A stretch of DNA of 64,000 nucleotides from Magnetococcales bacterium (GCA_015232865.1 JADFYU010000009.1:29150-93149), one strand, 5' to 3'; shown: positions 17,743 through 25,970, counted from the first letter of the stretch. Program-made: numbers and translations. Notes: generated by a model not told the origin, from the letters alone.

Positions 17743-18191
17743 TAATAAAAAGAGGTCCAACAGGAGTCGGTGACCGAATAGTAGTTGGCGGCCGGGCCGA
17801 CGTCACCAGAGGCAGAACCCGAGGCTCCCCATTTGTTGGCCGCATTGCCTTTGGAACCGTTTTGAGTGAGATAGGGGGCGCAGAAGTTGCCGGTGGTGGA
17901 GACCTTGCCCGGTCCGTCGCTGCCGGTCCAGAAGCTGTTGTTGTCGGCCAGAAATTTCAGACCGGTTCCCGGGTCGGCCGACTGGCAGCGCCCACCTGCC
18001 GGCTGACCATGGGCAGCCGTTCCGATACAGGGGCTGAGACTGGTCGCCGCCAGAGCGGCACCACTTTGCAGGGTGATGACGGCGGGAACACCGGCGGCCA
18101 ATCCTTTGAGCAGTTTACGACGTCTGGCCCGCAGCTGATTCTCCGGGGTGACTTCCGGTTGTTGAGGCGGTTCTGGGGGCAAATCGGCCAT
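17742..18191 (-). CDS. Small Tat-signal-like exported protein, possible substrate of the cluster
   Basis: A 149-residue protein with an acidic, Pro-rich N-tail and a twin-arginine-like segment RRRKLLKG at 23-30. A hydrophobic stretch and an Ala-x-Ala-type cleavage region (GAALAA, 44-49) follow. The mature part is about 100 residues, rich in Gly, Ser and Asn, with four cysteines (55, 69, 104, 144), and ends CWTSFY. It is strongly hydrophilic with no catalytic motif and no PEP-CTERM tail. A good ribosome-binding site (AAGGA) precedes the ATG. It is the first gene of the coupled run and touches the PqqD-like gene (TAGTG). I infer it is the modified substrate; it may instead be an unrelated exported protein. 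Confidence 0.65.
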   Translation of the reverse strand: MADLPPEPPQQPEVTPENQLRARRRKLLKGLAAGVPAVITLQSGAALAATSLSPCIGTAAHGQPAGGRCQSADPGTGLKFLADNNSFWTGSDGPGKVSTTGNFCAPYLTQNGSKGNAANKWGASGSASGDVGPAANYYSVTDSCWTSFY

Positions 18192-18211
18192 AATGGTTTT
18201 CCTTAGGCTTT

Positions 18212-18247
18212 TTTCAATGAGATGAAAACTTTCAATGAGATGAAAAC
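18212..18247. repeat. Exact 18-bp tandem duplication upstream of the exported-protein gene
   Basis: The 18-base unit TTTCAATGAGATGAAAAC occurs twice head to tail (18212-18229 and 18230-18247), immediately upstream of the first gene of the coupled cluster (start at 18191, minus strand). It lies in the 5' leader or promoter. The unit contains TTTCATCTCATTGAAA on the complementary strand, a partial dyad, so it could be a regulator site or a recent slippage duplication. Confidence 0.85.
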
Positions 18248-18326
18248 ATTAACCGTGCGACGATACCGCTCGCAGTCTGGTGAGGATAACGGTTCCTAGG
18301 CTAAAAATCAAAAGCAGAATTGTAAT

Positions 18327-19463
18327 TTACTTTGTTTTTTGTAACAAACACCCCTCAAAAAGCTTCTGGTACTGGTCAACCATTTTATCCAGGGTAAACA
18401 GTTCCAGGTAGCGTTTTCGACCGGCCCGACCCTGCTCGGATGCTTTTTCGGGATTGATAAAATAACCGTTCAGTGCCCTGGCCAGAGCTTGGGGATCAGA
18501 AGCCGGAACCAGTTGTCCGGTGACACCATTCTCCACCAGATCGGCAACCCCACCGACCTGGGTGGCCACCACCGGCAGACCGGCGGCCATGGCCTCCAGA
18601 ATGGTCAACGGCGTGCCTTCGGCCAGAGAGGGCAGGGCAAACAGATCCATGCCCCGCAACAGGGCCGGCACATCGTCCCGCCAGCCACTGATCCAGAGTT
18701 GAGCGGATATTTTCAACGCTTGAGCCAGGGCTTCGATCTCCGCCCGTTGCGGGCCGTCACCGATGATGACCAGCCGCAGACGGTGGGCCTGTTCACCAGC
18801 CAGGACGAGCAGTTGGGCAAAGGCTCGGAGCAGATTGGCTTGATCCTTGACCGACCAGAGACGGCCAACCGTGCCGATGATAAAAGTGTCGGTGGGTGCA
18901 TAGTCGGGTGTCAAGCCGGAGCGGAGCCATTTTTTCGGGCGCGGAGGGAGGGGGGCGTCGATACCGTTGACAATGAGTGCGATTTTTTCTGGGCTGACAC
19001 CGACCCGATTTGCCAGCCAATCGGCCAGATCCTGGGAAACCGGCACGACCCGATCGACCAACGGCAGCAGCAGACGCCGCAACAGCAGATATTTTCGGTT
19101 GCTGCCATCCAGGTCATAGCTGTCGCGACCGTGTTCGGCATGGATGGTCACCGGCACACCGGCCAGGGCCGCTGGAACCACCCCCTCCAGAGCGGAGATA
19201 TTGCAGGTGTGTAGAATATCGGGCTTTTGATCCCGCAAAATCTTCCACAATCGCCACCAGACCGGCAGATCCTTGCCGGCTTTTTTATGCAGTTGAAAAA
19301 AAGTGACGTTGGGGTGATCGATTCGATCCTTGAAATCGGTCGAATCGGTGAGGGAGATCACCAGATGTTGAAATTCATCCGAGGGAAGATGGTTGATCAG
19401 ATTGACCACCACCGTTTCCAGACCCCCGACATCCAGTCGATATAACAAGTGAGCAATCAACAT
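18327..19463 (-). CDS. GT4-type glycosyltransferase, XrtA/PEP-CTERM-associated (TIGR03088-like)
   Basis: A 378-residue GT-B retaining glycosyltransferase. The start IAHLLYRLDVGGLETVVVNL and the segments EHGRDSYDLDGSNRKY and IVNGID are characteristic, from memory, of the sugar transferase found beside exosortase XrtA/EpsH1 clusters. The catalytic E-x7-E region is EGTPLTILE near residue 275. It transfers a nucleotide sugar to a lipid-linked or surface glycan. It lies four bases downstream of the second glycosyltransferase, and with AsnB it frames the coupled modification run. No exosortase gene is in the window. Confidence 0.88.
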   Translation of the reverse strand: MLIAHLLYRLDVGGLETVVVNLINHLPSDEFQHLVISLTDSTDFKDRIDHPNVTFFQLHKKAGKDLPVWWRLWKILRDQKPDILHTCNISALEGVVPAALAGVPVTIHAEHGRDSYDLDGSNRKYLLLRRLLLPLVDRVVPVSQDLADWLANRVGVSPEKIALIVNGIDAPLPPRPKKWLRSGLTPDYAPTDTFIIGTVGRLWSVKDQANLLRAFAQLLVLAGEQAHRLRLVIIGDGPQRAEIEALAQALKISAQLWISGWRDDVPALLRGMDLFALPSLAEGTPLTILEAMAAGLPVVATQVGGVADLVENGVTGQLVPASDPQALARALNGYFINPEKASEQGRAGRKRYLELFTLDKMVDQYQKLFEGCLLQKTK

Positions 19464-19467
19464 GAAT

Positions 19468-20682
19468 TTAACCTTTCATAACCGATAAAACCCGCTGTAG
19501 ATTTGTTTGCCAATTATAATGTTCGATCACGCAGCGGCGACCGATAGAACCCAACTGCACCATCTGTTGTTTTGTTACGGGTTGGGATTGATCGGCCAGA
19601 ATCGCCAAAACCTTGCCGGCAAAGTTGGCTTCATCGTCCGTGATCCACTGTTCCAAACCAGGGCAGAGACGGATGCCCTCCATGGCCTGGGAGGTGGCGA
19701 CCACCGGGCGGGCCATGGCCAGGGCTTCGAGTACTTTGTTTTGCACACCACGGGCCAAGCGCATCGGTGCGATCGACACTCGACCGTGAGCGATATAGGG
19801 GCGCACGTCCGCCACCCGCCCGGTCACGGTGATGCCGGGTCGATTGCCCAGGGCCAGAACCTCCGCTGTCGGTCCGCCACCGACTATGAAAAAATGGGCC
19901 TTTTCGACGGCTTGCCGGATGATTGGAAAAATATCCCGAGCAAACCAGACCACCGCATCGACATTGGGCCGATAATCCATGGCCCCGGTAAAAACCAGAG
20001 GAATCTGTTGGGCGGTATAGGGGTTCTCGTAGGTTCGATCCGGGGAAAAATAGTCCTGATCGACACCGTTTTCCCAAAAATGGATCTTGTCAGCTGCATC
20101 GGGGGCGATGGTTCTAAAGAGCCGGGCTTCGGCTTCGCTGACCAAAAAGGAGGCATCGGCGGCTTGGGCCAGTGCGCGCTCTTTGGCTTGGAGTTTTCTG
20201 GCTTCCCGACCGAAGACCCAACCGTTGAGGCCCCCCTGTTCCATCGCATATTGACGCCATTTGTCCGAGTCCACATCAACAAAATCGATAATCAGTCGGG
20301 CCGGTTTATGGAGGACGTATTGGGCCAGGGCCGCCGAGAAGACGACGATCTGGTCGATGTCGTGATCGGCGAGGATCTGATCCACCCATTGGGCCATTTG
20401 TTGATTTCTATAATAGGGAAATGTCAGGGCCTCTCCGGTCAAAAAACCGCTCAAAGAGCCAATTTTTGACCAGCGGGGATTAAGCCCGACATAACAGCTT
20501 TTACCTCCGATCATCTCATCCAGGAACGTTGTATGTTGCCAATCTTCCGGGTTGTCGATAAAGGCGCCCAGATGGATGCGATAGCGGCGCGCCAAAAATT
20601 GCAGCAGGTGATAGGAGCGAATCTTATCACCTTTTTTTGGCGGATAGGGAATTCGATGGCAGAGAAACAGGAGATCTTTCAT
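19468..20682 (-). CDS. Glycosyltransferase, XrtA/PEP-CTERM-associated (TIGR03087-like)
   Basis: The 404-residue product begins LLFLCHRIPYPPKKGDKIRS, the hallmark start of the TIGR03087-like sugar transferases of the XrtA/EpsH1 system. The C-terminal nucleotide-sugar-binding half has VFTGAMDYRPNVDAVVWF, FFIVGGGPT and VLEALAMARPVVAT. It is the first gene of the minus-strand glycan locus and is directly followed by the TIGR03088-like enzyme, as in known clusters. It probably acts on the cytoplasmic face of the inner membrane in assembling an exported polysaccharide. It is transcribed divergently from trpB. Confidence 0.88.
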   Translation of the reverse strand: MKDLLFLCHRIPYPPKKGDKIRSYHLLQFLARRYRIHLGAFIDNPEDWQHTTFLDEMIGGKSCYVGLNPRWSKIGSLSGFLTGEALTFPYYRNQQMAQWVDQILADHDIDQIVVFSAALAQYVLHKPARLIIDFVDVDSDKWRQYAMEQGGLNGWVFGREARKLQAKERALAQAADASFLVSEAEARLFRTIAPDAADKIHFWENGVDQDYFSPDRTYENPYTAQQIPLVFTGAMDYRPNVDAVVWFARDIFPIIRQAVEKAHFFIVGGGPTAEVLALGNRPGITVTGRVADVRPYIAHGRVSIAPMRLARGVQNKVLEALAMARPVVATSQAMEGIRLCPGLEQWITDDEANFAGKVLAILADQSQPVTKQQMVQLGSIGRRCVIEHYNWQTNLQRVLSVMKG

Positions 20683-20803
20683 CGTCCTAGTTTGCCTTGG
20701 ACGACCGCTCTTTAAAAGTCTTTTTTTCAGACTAATGGGCTACCGAAACCGCTGTTTACGGGTTATGATGTGCAGCCATTCATTTTTTGCGACGGGACAG
20801 ACC

Positions 20804-22045
20804 ATGAAAAAAGGCTATTTCGGCTCCTACGGGGGTGCTTATATTCCAGAAATTCTTCACGAAACATTCCAACAGCTGACCGGCTACTACGAAGCGGCTC
20901 GGCGGGACCCGGCGTTTTGGGCGGAATATATCGCGCTGATGGAGAACTACTCCGGACGCCCAACCCCCTTGACCTTTGCCGCCAACCTTTCCGAACAGTT
21001 CAACCGGCGCATCTACATCAAGCGCGAAGATCTCAATCAGACCGGGGCCCATAAAGCCAACAATGTCATGGGCCAGGGGTTGCTGGTCAAACGAATGGGC
21101 AAAAAACGGGTGATCGCCGAAACCGGTGCCGGTCAACACGGGGTGGCGACGGCCACCATGGCTGCCCGCATGGGGCTGTCGTGCACCATCTACATGGGGG
21201 CGGTGGACGTAGAACGGCAGCGTCCCAACGTCTTTTGGATGGAGCAGTTGGGAGCGACCGTCATACCGGTTACCTCCGGTTCCCAAACCCTCAAGGATGC
21301 GGTCAACGAAGCCCTGCGCGACTGGGTCGGCAGTATGGACGACACCCATTACGTGTTGGGAACCGCCTGTGGTGCCCACCCCTTCCCGGAGATGGTCTCC
21401 TGGTTTCAATCAGTGATTGGCCAGGAGGCCCGTGAGCAGATTCTCAAACTGGAGGGGCGACTTCCCGATCGGGTATATGCCTGTGTCGGCGGTGGTTCCA
21501 ACGCCATGGGGATTTTTCAGGGATTCCTCGAAGAAGAGGCGGTGGATTTGATTGGTGTCGAGGCCGGAGGGTATGGCATCGAGACCGGCAGGCATGCCGC
21601 TCGTCTGGCCTCGCCGGATGGTTCCGACGGCATCGCCCAGGGTTATCGGACGGTCTTTTTGCAGGACGGCGACGGGCAGATGCGTCAGACCCATTCCGTG
21701 GCCGCCGGTCTGGATTATGTCGGAGTGTCGCCGATTCTGGCTGATCTGCATCAGCGGGGCCGGGTCCGGTTTATCTCAGCCACCGATGACGAGGTGGTGG
21801 CGGCTCTGAAGTTTTTGATGAAAAAAGAGGGGTTGATCGGCGCATTGGAGTCTTGTCACGGCGTCGCCGGCGCCTTCCGGGAGCTGCCGAAAACAGCCGA
21901 AGGATCGGTGATCATCATCAATCTATCCGGTCGGGGCGATAAGGATATCTTCACCATTGCCGATGCTCTGGACGACCCGGAATGGCGACGTTTTATCGGC
22001 AAGAAAGCCCAGCAGTATGACGCCCTTGACAAGGAGAACCGCTGA
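20804..22045 (+). CDS. trpB: Tryptophan synthase beta chain
   Basis: TrpB condenses indole with serine in the last step of tryptophan synthesis. The PLP lysine is in REDLNQTGAHKANN (Lys84 counting from the chosen ATG). The phosphate-binding loop GGGSNAMG and the catalytic Glu region AETGAGQHGVATAT are intact. The reading frame is open further upstream (to 20735), but the family start MKKGYFGSYGGAY begins at 20804, giving 413 residues. It overlaps trpA by one base (TGATG), coupling translation so that the alpha-beta complex forms stoichiometrically. The region after residue 275 reads IAQGYRTVFLQD rather than the usual GVLHG form. Confidence 0.95.
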   Translation: MKKGYFGSYGGAYIPEILHETFQQLTGYYEAARRDPAFWAEYIALMENYSGRPTPLTFAANLSEQFNRRIYIKREDLNQTGAHKANNVMGQGLLVKRMGKKRVIAETGAGQHGVATATMAARMGLSCTIYMGAVDVERQRPNVFWMEQLGATVIPVTSGSQTLKDAVNEALRDWVGSMDDTHYVLGTACGAHPFPEMVSWFQSVIGQEAREQILKLEGRLPDRVYACVGGGSNAMGIFQGFLEEEAVDLIGVEAGGYGIETGRHAARLASPDGSDGIAQGYRTVFLQDGDGQMRQTHSVAAGLDYVGVSPILADLHQRGRVRFISATDDEVVAALKFLMKKEGLIGALESCHGVAGAFRELPKTAEGSVIIINLSGRGDKDIFTIADALDDPEWRRFIGKKAQQYDALDKENR

Positions 22046-22821
22046 TGGAAAAGATCATCCGCGCCCAGATACAGAACAAGCCGATTCTGCTCATGTCCCA
22101 TTTGGTCTTGGGCTATCCGAGTCTGGAGGAAAACCGGCTGGTGATCGACGAAATGGTTGCCGCCGGGGTTGACCTGATGGAGTTGCAGATTCCCTTCTCC
22201 GAGCCGATCGCTGACGGGGCCATGATTGCGCGGGCCAATCAGGAGGCGTTGAATCGGGGTTTCAAGGTTCGACAGGGATTGAGCTTTATTGCCGAGATGG
22301 TTCAACGTCACTCCATTCCCTTCCTGATCATGACCTACACCAATATTTTGATGGCCTACGGCATTGAAGCCTTTATCAAGGAGGCGGCTCGAATCGGTGT
22401 CAAAGGGTTGATCGTTCCCGATTTACCGCCCCAGGAGGCGCAGGAGGCCATGGATTGGTGTCAGCAGTATGGTCAGGGTCAACTGGACTGGATTCAACTC
22501 ATGACCCCGACCAGCAGCGACGCTCGTTTGCTGGAGATTGGCCGGAAGGCCAGCGGATTCGTCTACTGTGTGGCCCGCAAAGGGGTGACCGGTAAAGAGA
22601 CCGAATTTGGTCAGGAGTTGGCGACATTCATCCGACGCTGTCGTCAGGCGACGACACGACCATTGGCGGTGGGTTTCGGGGTCCAGTCAAAAGCTGACGT
22701 CGCCCAACTGACCGATCTGGTGGAGATCGCCGTCATCGGCACCGCCGCCATAAAAATCCATGAGAGCAGCGGTGCCAAAGCGGTCGGTCAATTTTTCAGC
22801 GGACTTGGAAGTCGTAAATAA
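22045..22821 (+). CDS. trpA: Tryptophan synthase alpha chain
   Basis: TrpA cleaves indole-3-glycerol phosphate and channels indole to TrpB. The 258-residue TIM barrel has the catalytic Glu in MELQIPFSEP and Asp in ADG (about residues 49-61). The phosphate-binding loops VGFGV and IGTAAIK follow. FSEP replaces the usual FSDP, and the loop FVYCVARKGVTGKE differs from the commonest sequence, so it is a somewhat divergent member. It starts inside the trpB stop codon. No trpF or other trp genes are adjacent. Confidence 0.93.
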   Translation: MEKIIRAQIQNKPILLMSHLVLGYPSLEENRLVIDEMVAAGVDLMELQIPFSEPIADGAMIARANQEALNRGFKVRQGLSFIAEMVQRHSIPFLIMTYTNILMAYGIEAFIKEAARIGVKGLIVPDLPPQEAQEAMDWCQQYGQGQLDWIQLMTPTSSDARLLEIGRKASGFVYCVARKGVTGKETEFGQELATFIRRCRQATTRPLAVGFGVQSKADVAQLTDLVEIAVIGTAAIKIHESSGAKAVGQFFSGLGSRK

Positions 22822-22904
22822 ACCCAAAAACCGCAGCTGTCGACAGCTCCGAAACACTCCCCCCACAAAGGGCGGAGCGTTTCGGGACATTCTCGCTACG
22901 GGTT
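22821..22904. terminator. Hairpin region after trpA, probable bidirectional terminator
   Basis: An outer AACCC/GGGTT pair encloses a strong stem: CCGAAACACTCC at 22849-22860 pairs with GGAGCGTTTCGG at 22874-22885. A T-rich tract (TTTCATTTTTATTTTTT) follows at about 22903-22920. It sits between the convergent trpA and solenoid-protein genes and could end transcription from both. Confidence 0.6.
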
Positions 22905-22949
22905 TCATTTTTATTTTTTCACAGGCTCAGAGTCTAATCGGCTGAACCA

Positions 22950-24203
22950 CTAGATTTTATCCAACAAAGCATCCTTGGCCGAGGGGCCTTCTTCGGTTTC
23001 CTGGAGCACTTCGGTTAAAATTTGCTGATAACGTTTGGTGGCTTCCGCCGTAGCGGTGCGAACCTCCCCTTCAAATTTGGAGACCTGGAAGAAGGCTCCA
23101 CCGAGCAATTTGATGGCTTTCATGCCACCCAATTTGTTTTTGATGGCAACGGCGGCCATTTTTTGTCCGATCGGATGGCTTTTCATCCGTGCATAGGTCC
23201 GTTCCAACTGGGTCTGGTCTCCCTGTTTGACAATTCCCATGGCCAGAATTTTTCCCGCCATGGAATCTCCCCGCATGAAACCGGCGGCCTTGGCCATTAA
23301 TTTGGTCCGGCCTTTTGCGCGCAGACTTAACAAAACCACTTTGGCGACCAGGATTTCCGCCGCTTCCGTGTCGTCGGAAACATATTTTTCAAGGAGGGTG
23401 ATCAACTGGGTCAGGTCGGCCAAACGGGTCAAGGCGACGGCCAGAATCGCACAGGCTTTGGGGTTTTCCTTGGCGGCGGTCAGGGCGCGAACCAGTGGTT
23501 CGATAGCCACCTCCTTGCGGTTGACCAGACCGGTCGAGAGAATGACGGTTCCTGGAGATTTGGGGTCCAGAAGCTTGATGGCTTCGAGGATTTGCTCCAT
23601 GGAGCCTTTGCCGATCACCTCCATGGTCCAGATGATCTCCGCCTCGTTTTGATCGCGAGGAGCGGTAGCCATGGCCCGGATCAGGTGATTGACGGTACCC
23701 TGCTCGGCAATTCCCATGGCCAGGGCTTTGATGGCAGCCGGGCTGGCGGTGGCATAGCGCATGGCTTCGATCAGAGGATTGACCCCCTTGCGGGAGGTGA
23801 TCCCTTCAACCAGGGCGTCGACCAATTCCACATCGGATTTGTTGATTTTGCTCAAAGCTTCAACCAGATGAAAGGCTTTGACCTCCCGGTGATTCAGAAT
23901 GGCACCGGCTAGCGTTCGGACATCTTCCGGTTTGTCTTTAACGTCGGAGATGGCTGAAATCAGCTTGGTCAGTTTGTCCTCCGTCAGAATGGTTTGCAGG
24001 TCTATGCTCTCATCCGGTTGTTTTTTCTGGGCCTTCCCGGCTGATCTGGAACTGGATTTTTCTGGAGTTGGTGTATCTTCCTTGGCTGTGAAGCGGGAAT
24101 CCAAATTTTCAAGAGCCCCCCCGGAGGCCTCTCCAAGGGTCTGTGCCAGGGTTTCCCGAATTTTCGACAACTGCTCCGATGTGTAGATATCCCGCTCGGC
24201 CAT
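22950..24203 (-). CDS. Alpha-solenoid repeat protein of unknown function
   Basis: A 417-residue cytoplasmic protein. Residues about 1-70 are charged and low complexity (KSSSRSAGKAQKKQ). From about 75 to 370 there are at least seven helical repeats of about 38 residues with a recurring L-x-x-A-[L/I]-x-x-[A/G] pattern (for example VNPLIEAMRYATASPAAIK, VNHLIRAMATAPRDQNEAE, IEPLVRALTAAKENPKACA). This is a HEAT-like solenoid, likely a protein-binding scaffold. The ribosome-binding site AAGGATAAGG precedes ATG. No enzyme motif is present and the neighbours (trpA, RNase D) give no clue. I do not recognise a named family. Confidence 0.7.
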   Translation of the reverse strand: MAERDIYTSEQLSKIRETLAQTLGEASGGALENLDSRFTAKEDTPTPEKSSSRSAGKAQKKQPDESIDLQTILTEDKLTKLISAISDVKDKPEDVRTLAGAILNHREVKAFHLVEALSKINKSDVELVDALVEGITSRKGVNPLIEAMRYATASPAAIKALAMGIAEQGTVNHLIRAMATAPRDQNEAEIIWTMEVIGKGSMEQILEAIKLLDPKSPGTVILSTGLVNRKEVAIEPLVRALTAAKENPKACAILAVALTRLADLTQLITLLEKYVSDDTEAAEILVAKVVLLSLRAKGRTKLMAKAAGFMRGDSMAGKILAMGIVKQGDQTQLERTYARMKSHPIGQKMAAVAIKNKLGGMKAIKLLGGAFFQVSKFEGEVRTATAEATKRYQQILTEVLQETEEGPSAKDALLDKI

Positions 24204-24334
24204 GACCTTATCCTTCCTGAAAAAACTGCTTTGGTAAATATCCCAAGTTTATAATATAATTGGTTTTGAATATGAGACTATTCGATGGTACATTTTTGAA
24301 AGTTCATAAAGTGACTGTCTGATCTTCCTTTGAG

Positions 24335-24376
24335 AGTGGATCTGTTGTTATCCGGGTTACCCCGTTGCGATCCACT
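24335..24376. other. Inverted repeat in the intergenic region before the RNase D gene
   Basis: AGTGGATC (24335-24342) pairs perfectly with GATCCACT (24369-24376), and an inner GGGTTACCC can pair again. It lies about 110 bases upstream of the nuclease gene and has no T-run, so it is not an obvious terminator. It may be an RNA structure or regulator site. Confidence 0.4.
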
Positions 24377-24485
24377 GGGCGAACTATGCCAGAAAAAGTT
24401 CAGCTTTCCAAGAATTAACGGGACCATTTCAGTAAATTTTATTTCAACACAGGTCTGTTGAACCACAAATTATGAGGATAACTTC

Positions 24486-25130
24486 ATGACGATCCAGAAC
24501 TCAAATTCCATTATCCTTTTGGATGATCTTGATGAAGAGCGTTACAACTGCTACATGAACAGCCGCCATCTGGCTGTTGACACCGAAACACAGGGACTTC
24601 AGATAAAACGGGATCGGCTCTGTCTGGTTCAGATGTGCAACGAGGATGGAGTGATCACCCTGGTCCAGATGCGAACCTTCAACGCGCCCCGTTTGAGACA
24701 GGTGATGGAATCACCCAAGGTGGAAAAAATATTTCACTTTGCCCGTTTTGATCTGGCCAGCATGCGCCATTGGCTGAACTGCCACGTGGCCCCGGTGTTT
24801 TGTACCAAAATCGCCTCTCGGCTGGTTCGCACCTATACCGATGGCCATGGATTGAAGGACATCACCCGCGAGTTGATGGGCATCTCCCTGGACAAACAGC
24901 AGCAATCCTCCGACTGGGCCGCTGAAGAGCTTTCAGCCGAACAGATCGACTATGCGGTCTCCGACGTTCTCCACCTCATCGAGATGAAGCACAAACTGAT
25001 GGCCATGTTGGAACGGGAGGGACGCACCCAGATGGCTCAGGCGTGCATGGACTTTTTGCCGCACCGGGTTACCCTGGATCTAAACGGCTGGGAAGAGGAT
25101 ATTTTTTCTCACTCGACCATTCGCAAATAA
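24486..25130 (+). CDS. RNase D-type 3'-5' exonuclease (short form)
   Basis: The 214-residue protein has the DEDDy exonuclease motifs in order: Exo I AVDTETQGL near residue 31, Exo II FHFARFDLASM near 77, and Exo III YAVSDVLHLIEM near 157 with its Tyr and Asp. It lacks the C-terminal HRDC domains of full-length RNase D (about 370 residues), like many alphaproteobacterial short forms. Likely role: trimming of tRNA or other RNA 3' ends. It stands alone before a hairpin and the fol gene group. Confidence 0.85.
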   Translation: MTIQNSNSIILLDDLDEERYNCYMNSRHLAVDTETQGLQIKRDRLCLVQMCNEDGVITLVQMRTFNAPRLRQVMESPKVEKIFHFARFDLASMRHWLNCHVAPVFCTKIASRLVRTYTDGHGLKDITRELMGISLDKQQQSSDWAAEELSAEQIDYAVSDVLHLIEMKHKLMAMLEREGRTQMAQACMDFLPHRVTLDLNGWEEDIFSHSTIRK

Positions 25131-25136
25131 ATAAAC

Positions 25137-25168
25137 CTGGGAACGGTGGTTAACGGCCGTTCCCAGGT
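25137..25168. terminator. Strong hairpin between the RNase D and pteridine reductase-like genes
   Basis: CCTGGGAACGG at 25137-25147 pairs perfectly with CCGTTCCCAGG at about 25158-25168 around a short loop. It begins a few bases after the nuclease stop codon and ends just before the ribosome-binding site AAGGAGG of the next gene. It has no T-run. The AACCTGGGAACGG end resembles the ends of the long palindromic repeats, so it may be a minimal relic. Confidence 0.6.
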
Positions 25169-25190
25169 CAATCCTATCAAGGAGGCAATC

Positions 25191-25919
25191 ATGAAACTCC
25201 GGGAAGCTCCCGTCTTGGTGACCGGAGGGGGTCGGCGTATCGGTGCCGCTTGCGTGCTGGGTTTGGCGGAGGCCGGGGCGAAGGTGGTGATTCACCATGG
25301 TCGTTCCGAACGGGAGGCCGAATCGCTCTGTCGGCAGATTCAGGCGCAGGGCGGAGAGGCGGCCACCGTCGGAGCCGATCTCTCGCAACCGCAACAGGTT
25401 CTCGCCCTGATGGAACAGGCGTGCTCTTTTTTTGGTCCCCTGCATCTGTTGGTCAACAGTGCCGCCATTTTCAACCCCGGTCTATTCCAGGATAGCGATC
25501 TGTCCCAGTGGCAAGCTCACCTGGATATCAATCTGACCGCCCCATTCATATTGATGCAGCGGTTCTACCGTCAACTACCTCCTGATCAATCAGGACATAT
25601 CATCAATTTTATCGATCAACGCATCAGCCGGCCCCGACCGGGCCATGTCGCCTATACCACGGCTAAAAGCGCCCTTTGGACCCTGACCCAGATGGCTGCC
25701 TTGGAAATGGCACCCCGGATACAGGTCAACGCCATTGCCCCCGGCCCCATTCTGCCGGCCCCGGATCAAAGCCCGGAAGCTTTTGCCTCCATCGCCAAAG
25801 CCACTCCCCTGGCCCGTCCCGGCTCCCCTGCCGATATCGTCCGAGCGTTGATTTTTTTGTTGGAACAGCCCTACATTACCGGAGAGATGATTCGTGTAGA
25901 CGGAGGGGAGCATCTTTAG
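25191..25919 (+). CDS. Pteridine reductase-like short-chain dehydrogenase (FolM-like)
   Basis: A 242-residue SDR enzyme. It has the cofactor loop TGGGRRIG near residue 10 with Arg-Arg suited to NADPH, the NSA motif and the YTTAK active-site pair. The catalytic Ser position is within INFIDQR, so an Asp takes its place, as in pteridine reductases and FolM. The start is set by the ribosome-binding site GGAGG seven bases before the ATG at 25191; the frame is open further upstream. It precedes folB and folK, so dihydromonapterin or dihydrofolate reduction is the best guess. A generic oxidoreductase role remains possible. Confidence 0.78.
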   Translation: MKLREAPVLVTGGGRRIGAACVLGLAEAGAKVVIHHGRSEREAESLCRQIQAQGGEAATVGADLSQPQQVLALMEQACSFFGPLHLLVNSAAIFNPGLFQDSDLSQWQAHLDINLTAPFILMQRFYRQLPPDQSGHIINFIDQRISRPRPGHVAYTTAKSALWTLTQMAALEMAPRIQVNAIAPGPILPAPDQSPEAFASIAKATPLARPGSPADIVRALIFLLEQPYITGEMIRVDGGEHL

Positions 25920-25970
25920 TCGGGATACAGTGACGAAAAATCAGTTCTTTCAGCGATTAAAGAGGAAAAA

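Noticed and set aside
17742..18191. The small exported protein as a PEP-CTERM exosortase substrate
   Set aside because: It has no Pro-Glu-Pro motif, C-terminal membrane helix or basic tail; it ends in CWTSFY.
19507..20469. A 320-codon plus-strand reading frame opposite a glycosyltransferase
   Set aside because: It is antisense to a glycosyltransferase with strong motifs, and its length is explained by the high G+C content of that gene.
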